NCBI GenBank assembly: GCA_934216185.1 | Contig: CAKQBM010000080.1 | Location: 1-8,313 of the forward strand | DNA from: an uncultured Streptococcus sp. | GTDB taxonomy: Bacteria > Bacillota > Bacilli > Lactobacillales > Streptococcaceae | Direction: 5' to 3' | Length of the DNA stretch: 8,313 nt | Shown here: positions 5,981 through 8,313 of the stretch, one piece after another | Numbering within the stretch: the stretch's first letter is position 1 | Layout of the letters: each line of letters starts with the position of its first letter | Notes under the pieces: model-generated | Database searches by the model: none | Told to the model about the DNA's origin: nothing | What the model saw: only the letters and a program-made list of their open reading frames with translations | Translations under genes and position numbers: made by a program

Positions 5981-6704
5981 AACCACTTTTTCTGAGAAAG
6001 TCAAGAATGCTTGCTAATTCTTGGGAGTTTAGGGGGCGGTAGTCTCCCTCTTGAAGATTATCATCCAAACTCCAAGGGCCAAAATGGGTGCGTTTGAGGG
6101 AGGTCACCTTGACACCAACTGACAGGAACATTTTCTTGACTTGATGAAATTTTCCTTCTGAAATGGTGATAGAGGCTTGACTGCGGGAAGGACTTGCAGA
6201 TAGAATTTCTAGCCTTGCAGGTTTACAGACAGTGCCATCTAAAAAGACAATTCCCTTTTGAAAGGTTTGGATATGGTCAGGTGTCAGAAGTCCATTAACC
6301 TCAACTCGATAAGTTTTATCGACATGATATTGAGGATGGAGGAGCTGAAAGCCCAAGGGACCGTTGTCAGTCAAGAGAAGGAGGCCAGTCGTATCTCGGT
6401 CCAGTCGGCCGACGGCATAGAGCTTATCAGACTGGATGTCAGGTGACAGCAAGTCCATGACGGTTTGGAGTTCCTTGTCTTTGTTGGCTGTAACGACACC
6501 AGCAGGCTTATGAAGCATCAGATAGCTGTGCTCATAACCTTGAATGATTCGGTCCTGAAAAAGGAGTTCTTGTAGCCCTGTATCGATATTTTGAGCTAGG
6601 GAGCGGGCTGGGCAACCATCGACGAGAATTTCCCCTTTTAGGAGTGCTTGCTTCATGGCCTTTCGGCTAACTTTTTCTTGGGCTAATAAATTATCTAAAC
6701 GCAT
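5979..6704 (-). CDS. rsuA: 16S rRNA pseudouridine synthase, RsuA family
   Basis: This 241-residue enzyme isomerises a uridine in rRNA to pseudouridine; RsuA of Escherichia coli acts on 16S U516, but the exact site here is inferred from family only. An N-terminal S4 RNA-binding domain (about 1-55: MRLDNLLA, then ALLKGEILVDG) precedes the catalytic domain. This domain carries LHKPAGVVT (64-72), the motif GRLDRDTTGLLLLTDNG starting at 99 with catalytic Asp102, DKTYRV (129-134), and GKFHQVKKMF (184-193), the equivalent of the usual G-R-Y-H-Q-V-R-R-M-F. Length is normal and all motifs are present. It is convergent with the rhodanese gene and divergent from typA. Streptococci often carry more than one RsuA-family paralogue, so the target assignment is less sure than the family. 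There is no strong ribosome binding site before the ATG (only AGGCAGAG). Confidence 0.9.
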   Translation of the reverse strand: MRLDNLLAQEKVSRKAMKQALLKGEILVDGCPARSLAQNIDTGLQELLFQDRIIQGYEHSYLMLHKPAGVVTANKDKELQTVMDLLSPDIQSDKLYAVGRLDRDTTGLLLLTDNGPLGFQLLHPQYHVDKTYRVEVNGLLTPDHIQTFQKGIVFLDGTVCKPARLEILSASPSRSQASITISEGKFHQVKKMFLSVGVKVTSLKRTHFGPWSLDDNLQEGDYRPLNSQELASILDFLRKSG

Positions 6705-6713
6705 ACTCTGCCT

Positions 6714-6742
6714 ATCTTATCATAAGTCGCTTGCTTTGAAAA
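6714..6742 (-). promoter_or_regulatory. Candidate rsuA promoter with extended -10
   Basis: Read on the minus strand, TTTTCA (6742-6737) is followed after 17 bases by TAAGAT (6719-6714), preceded by TG (6722-6721) as an extended -10. The predicted transcription start is about 6707, only three bases before the ATG at 6704. A shifted -10, TATGAT (6724-6719), overlaps it but has no matching -35. Confidence 0.5.
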
Positions 6743-6814
6743 GGCTTGACGTGAAAAGAAAAGCATAGTGAAAACATTTACACTTGCTTGAATTATGTTA
6801 TTTACTTGAAATTA

Positions 6815-6823
6815 TGGTATAAT
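6815..6823 (+). promoter_or_regulatory. typA promoter, extended -10
   Basis: TGGTATAAT (6815-6823) is a perfect extended -10. No good -35 lies at 16-18 bases, only ATGTTA at 6795-6800, which extended -10 promoters can tolerate. Transcription from about 6830 would give a 36-base leader containing AGAGGAAA (6856-6863) just before the typA ATG. The gap between the divergent rsuA and typA starts is 161 bases and holds both promoters. Confidence 0.7.
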
Positions 6824-6865
6824 CGTTCAGTTAGAAAATAAATTTTGAATACTATAGAGGAAATC

Positions 6866-8313
6866 ATGACAAAACTTAGAGAAGATATCCGTAACATTGC
6901 GATTATCGCCCACGTTGACCACGGTAAAACAACCCTCGTTGACGAATTATTGAAACAATCAGAAACGCTTGATGCACATACTGAATTGGCTGAGCGTGCG
7001 ATGGACTCAAACGATATCGAAAAAGAGCGTGGAATTACCATCCTTGCTAAAAATACAGCCGTTGCCTATAACGGAACTCGTATCAATATTATGGACACAC
7101 CAGGACACGCGGACTTCGGTGGAGAAGTTGAGCGTATCATGAAAATGGTTGACGGTGTTGTTTTGGTCGTAGATGCCTACGAAGGAACAATGCCACAGAC
7201 TCGTTTCGTATTGAAAAAAGCCTTGGAACAAGATCTTGTCCCAATCGTGGTTGTTAACAAAATCGACAAACCATCAGCTCGTCCAGCTGAAGTAGTGGAC
7301 GAAGTCTTGGAACTGTTCATCGAGCTTGGTGCAGATGATGACCAGCTTGATTTCCCAGTGGTGTATGCTTCAGCGATCAACGGAACTTCTTCATTGTCAG
7401 ATGATCCAGCTGACCAAGAAGCTACTATGGCACCAATCTTTGATACGATTATTGACCATATCCCAGCTCCAGTAGATAACTCAGATGAACCTTTGCAGTT
7501 CCAAGTGTCACTTTTGGACTACAATGACTTCGTTGGACGTATCGGTATCGGTCGTGTCTTCCGTGGTACTGTTAAGGTTGGGGACCAAGTTACCCTTTCT
7601 AAACTTGACGGTACAACTAAAAACTTCCGTGTTACAAAACTCTTTGGTTTCTTTGGTTTGGAACGTCGTGAAATCCAAGAAGCAAAAGCAGGTGACTTGA
7701 TTGCCGTTTCAGGTATGGAAGACATCTTTGTCGGTGAAACCATCACTCCGACAGACGCAGTTGAAGCTCTTCCAATCTTACACATCGATGAGCCAACTCT
7801 TCAAATGACTTTCTTGGTCAACAACTCACCATTTGCTGGTAAAGAAGGTAAATGGGTAACTTCTCGTAAGGTAGAAGAACGCTTGCAGGCCGAATTGCAA
7901 ACAGACGTTTCCCTTCGTGTTGACCCAACTGATTCACCAGATAAATGGACTGTTTCAGGACGTGGAGAATTGCACTTGTCAATCCTTATCGAAACAATGC
8001 GTCGTGAGGGATATGAACTTCAAGTATCTCGTCCAGAAGTTATCGTAAAAGAAATTGACGGTGTTAAATGTGAACCATTTGAACGTGTTCAAATCGACAC
8101 TCCAGAAGAATACCAAGGATCTGTTATCCAAAGCCTTTCTGAACGTAAGGGTGAAATGTTGGATATGATTTCAACTGGTAATGGTCAAACTCGTTTGGTC
8201 TTCCTTGTTCCAGCGCGTGGTTTGATTGGATACTCAACTGAGTTCTTGTCAATGACTCGTGGTTACGGTATCATGAACCATACCTTTGACCAATACTTGC
8301 CATTGATTCCAGG
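6866..8313 (+). CDS. typA: Ribosome-associated GTPase TypA/BipA (3' end beyond window)
   Basis: This is a translational GTPase of the EF-G-like superfamily that binds the ribosome and affects 50S assembly, low-temperature growth and stress responses. About 482 codons are present of roughly 610 usual for the family; the reading frame is open at the right edge. The GTP-binding motifs are complete: G1 AHVDHGKT (15-22), G2 with Thr58 in EKERGITI, G3 DTPGH (77-81), G4 NKID (131-134) and G5 SAI (169-171). Domain II ([15 protein letters not shown]) and the EF-G-like domain with [11 protein letters not shown] follow, and the visible part ends near LIPG, within the BipA-specific C-terminal region. The start has AGAGGAAA with suitable spacing. 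Codon choice is strongly biased (CGT, GGT, AAC, GAC), as in highly expressed streptococcal genes. The sequence closely resembles what I recall of mitis-group TypA. Confidence 0.97.
   Translation, partial: MTKLREDIRNIAIIAHVDHGKTTLVDELLKQSETLDAHTELAERAMDSNDIEKERGITILAKNTAVAYNGTRINIMDTPGHADFGGEVERIMKMVDGVVLVVDAYEGTMPQTRFVLKKALEQDLVPIVVVNKIDKPSARPAEVVDEVLELFIELGADDDQLDFPVVYASAINGTSSLSDDPADQEATMAPIFDTIIDHIPAPVDNSDEPLQFQVSLLDYNDFVGRIGIGRVFRGTVKVGDQVTLSKLDGTTKNFRVTKLFGFFGLERREIQEAKAGDLIAVSGMEDIFVGETITPTDAVEALPILHIDEPTLQMTFLVNNSPFAGKEGKWVTSRKVEERLQAELQTDVSLRVDPTDSPDKWTVSGRGELHLSILIETMRREGYELQVSRPEVIVKEIDGVKCEPFERVQIDTPEEYQGSVIQSLSERKGEMLDMISTGNGQTRLVFLVPARGLIGYSTEFLSMTRGYGIMNHTFDQYLPLIP

Noticed and set aside
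6258..6446. 62-codon plus-strand frame within rsuA
   Set aside because: Antisense to the catalytic domain of an intact RsuA-family gene.
6802..7785. Several minus-strand and one plus-strand open frames within typA and its promoter
   Set aside because: They lie opposite or out of frame with an intact, strongly conserved typA whose codon bias leaves open frames on the other strand; Ser/Arg-rich translations are typical of such shadows.

Overview
The window looks like a low-GC Firmicute chromosome, most likely Streptococcus of the mitis/pneumoniae/oralis group. This rests on the TypA protein sequence, the A+T-rich composition, several extended -10 promoters (TGnTATAAT type) and the Gram-positive families present (BceAB-like exporter, YqgQ). 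The genus is an inference from recognition; no search was run.

Left part (1-3012): a 35-residue single-pass membrane peptide gene with a strong ribosome binding site ends at an intrinsic terminator. A new promoter then drives a two-gene ABC transporter operon: an ATPase of the MacB/LolD/BceA type and a 671-residue FtsX-type permease with a large external domain, the BceB architecture linked to resistance against cell-envelope-targeting peptides.

Middle part (3013-5244): an inverted repeat with 13-bp arms lies directly against an extended -10 promoter. Next comes a two-component pair, a polytopic sensor kinase with about 9-10 membrane helices and a NarL/LuxR-type response regulator, whose genes overlap by 20 bases. 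The pair probably senses something at or in the membrane and may control the transporter, the usual logic for such neighbours. BceAB transporters are more typically paired with short two-helix kinases and OmpR-type regulators, so this combination is the most unusual system here.

Right part (5245-8313): conserved housekeeping genes. A yqgQ gene appears to be transcribed as a leaderless or nearly leaderless mRNA and is translationally linked to a membrane-anchored rhodanese-like protein that contains no cysteine. A probable bidirectional terminator separates these from a convergent rsuA-type pseudouridine synthase gene on the minus strand. Divergent from rsuA, typA (BipA, ribosome-associated GTPase) runs off the right edge after about 482 of its usual 610 or so codons.

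No RNA gene, insertion sequence, CRISPR array or long unexplained non-coding stretch was seen; every intergenic gap is under 170 bases.
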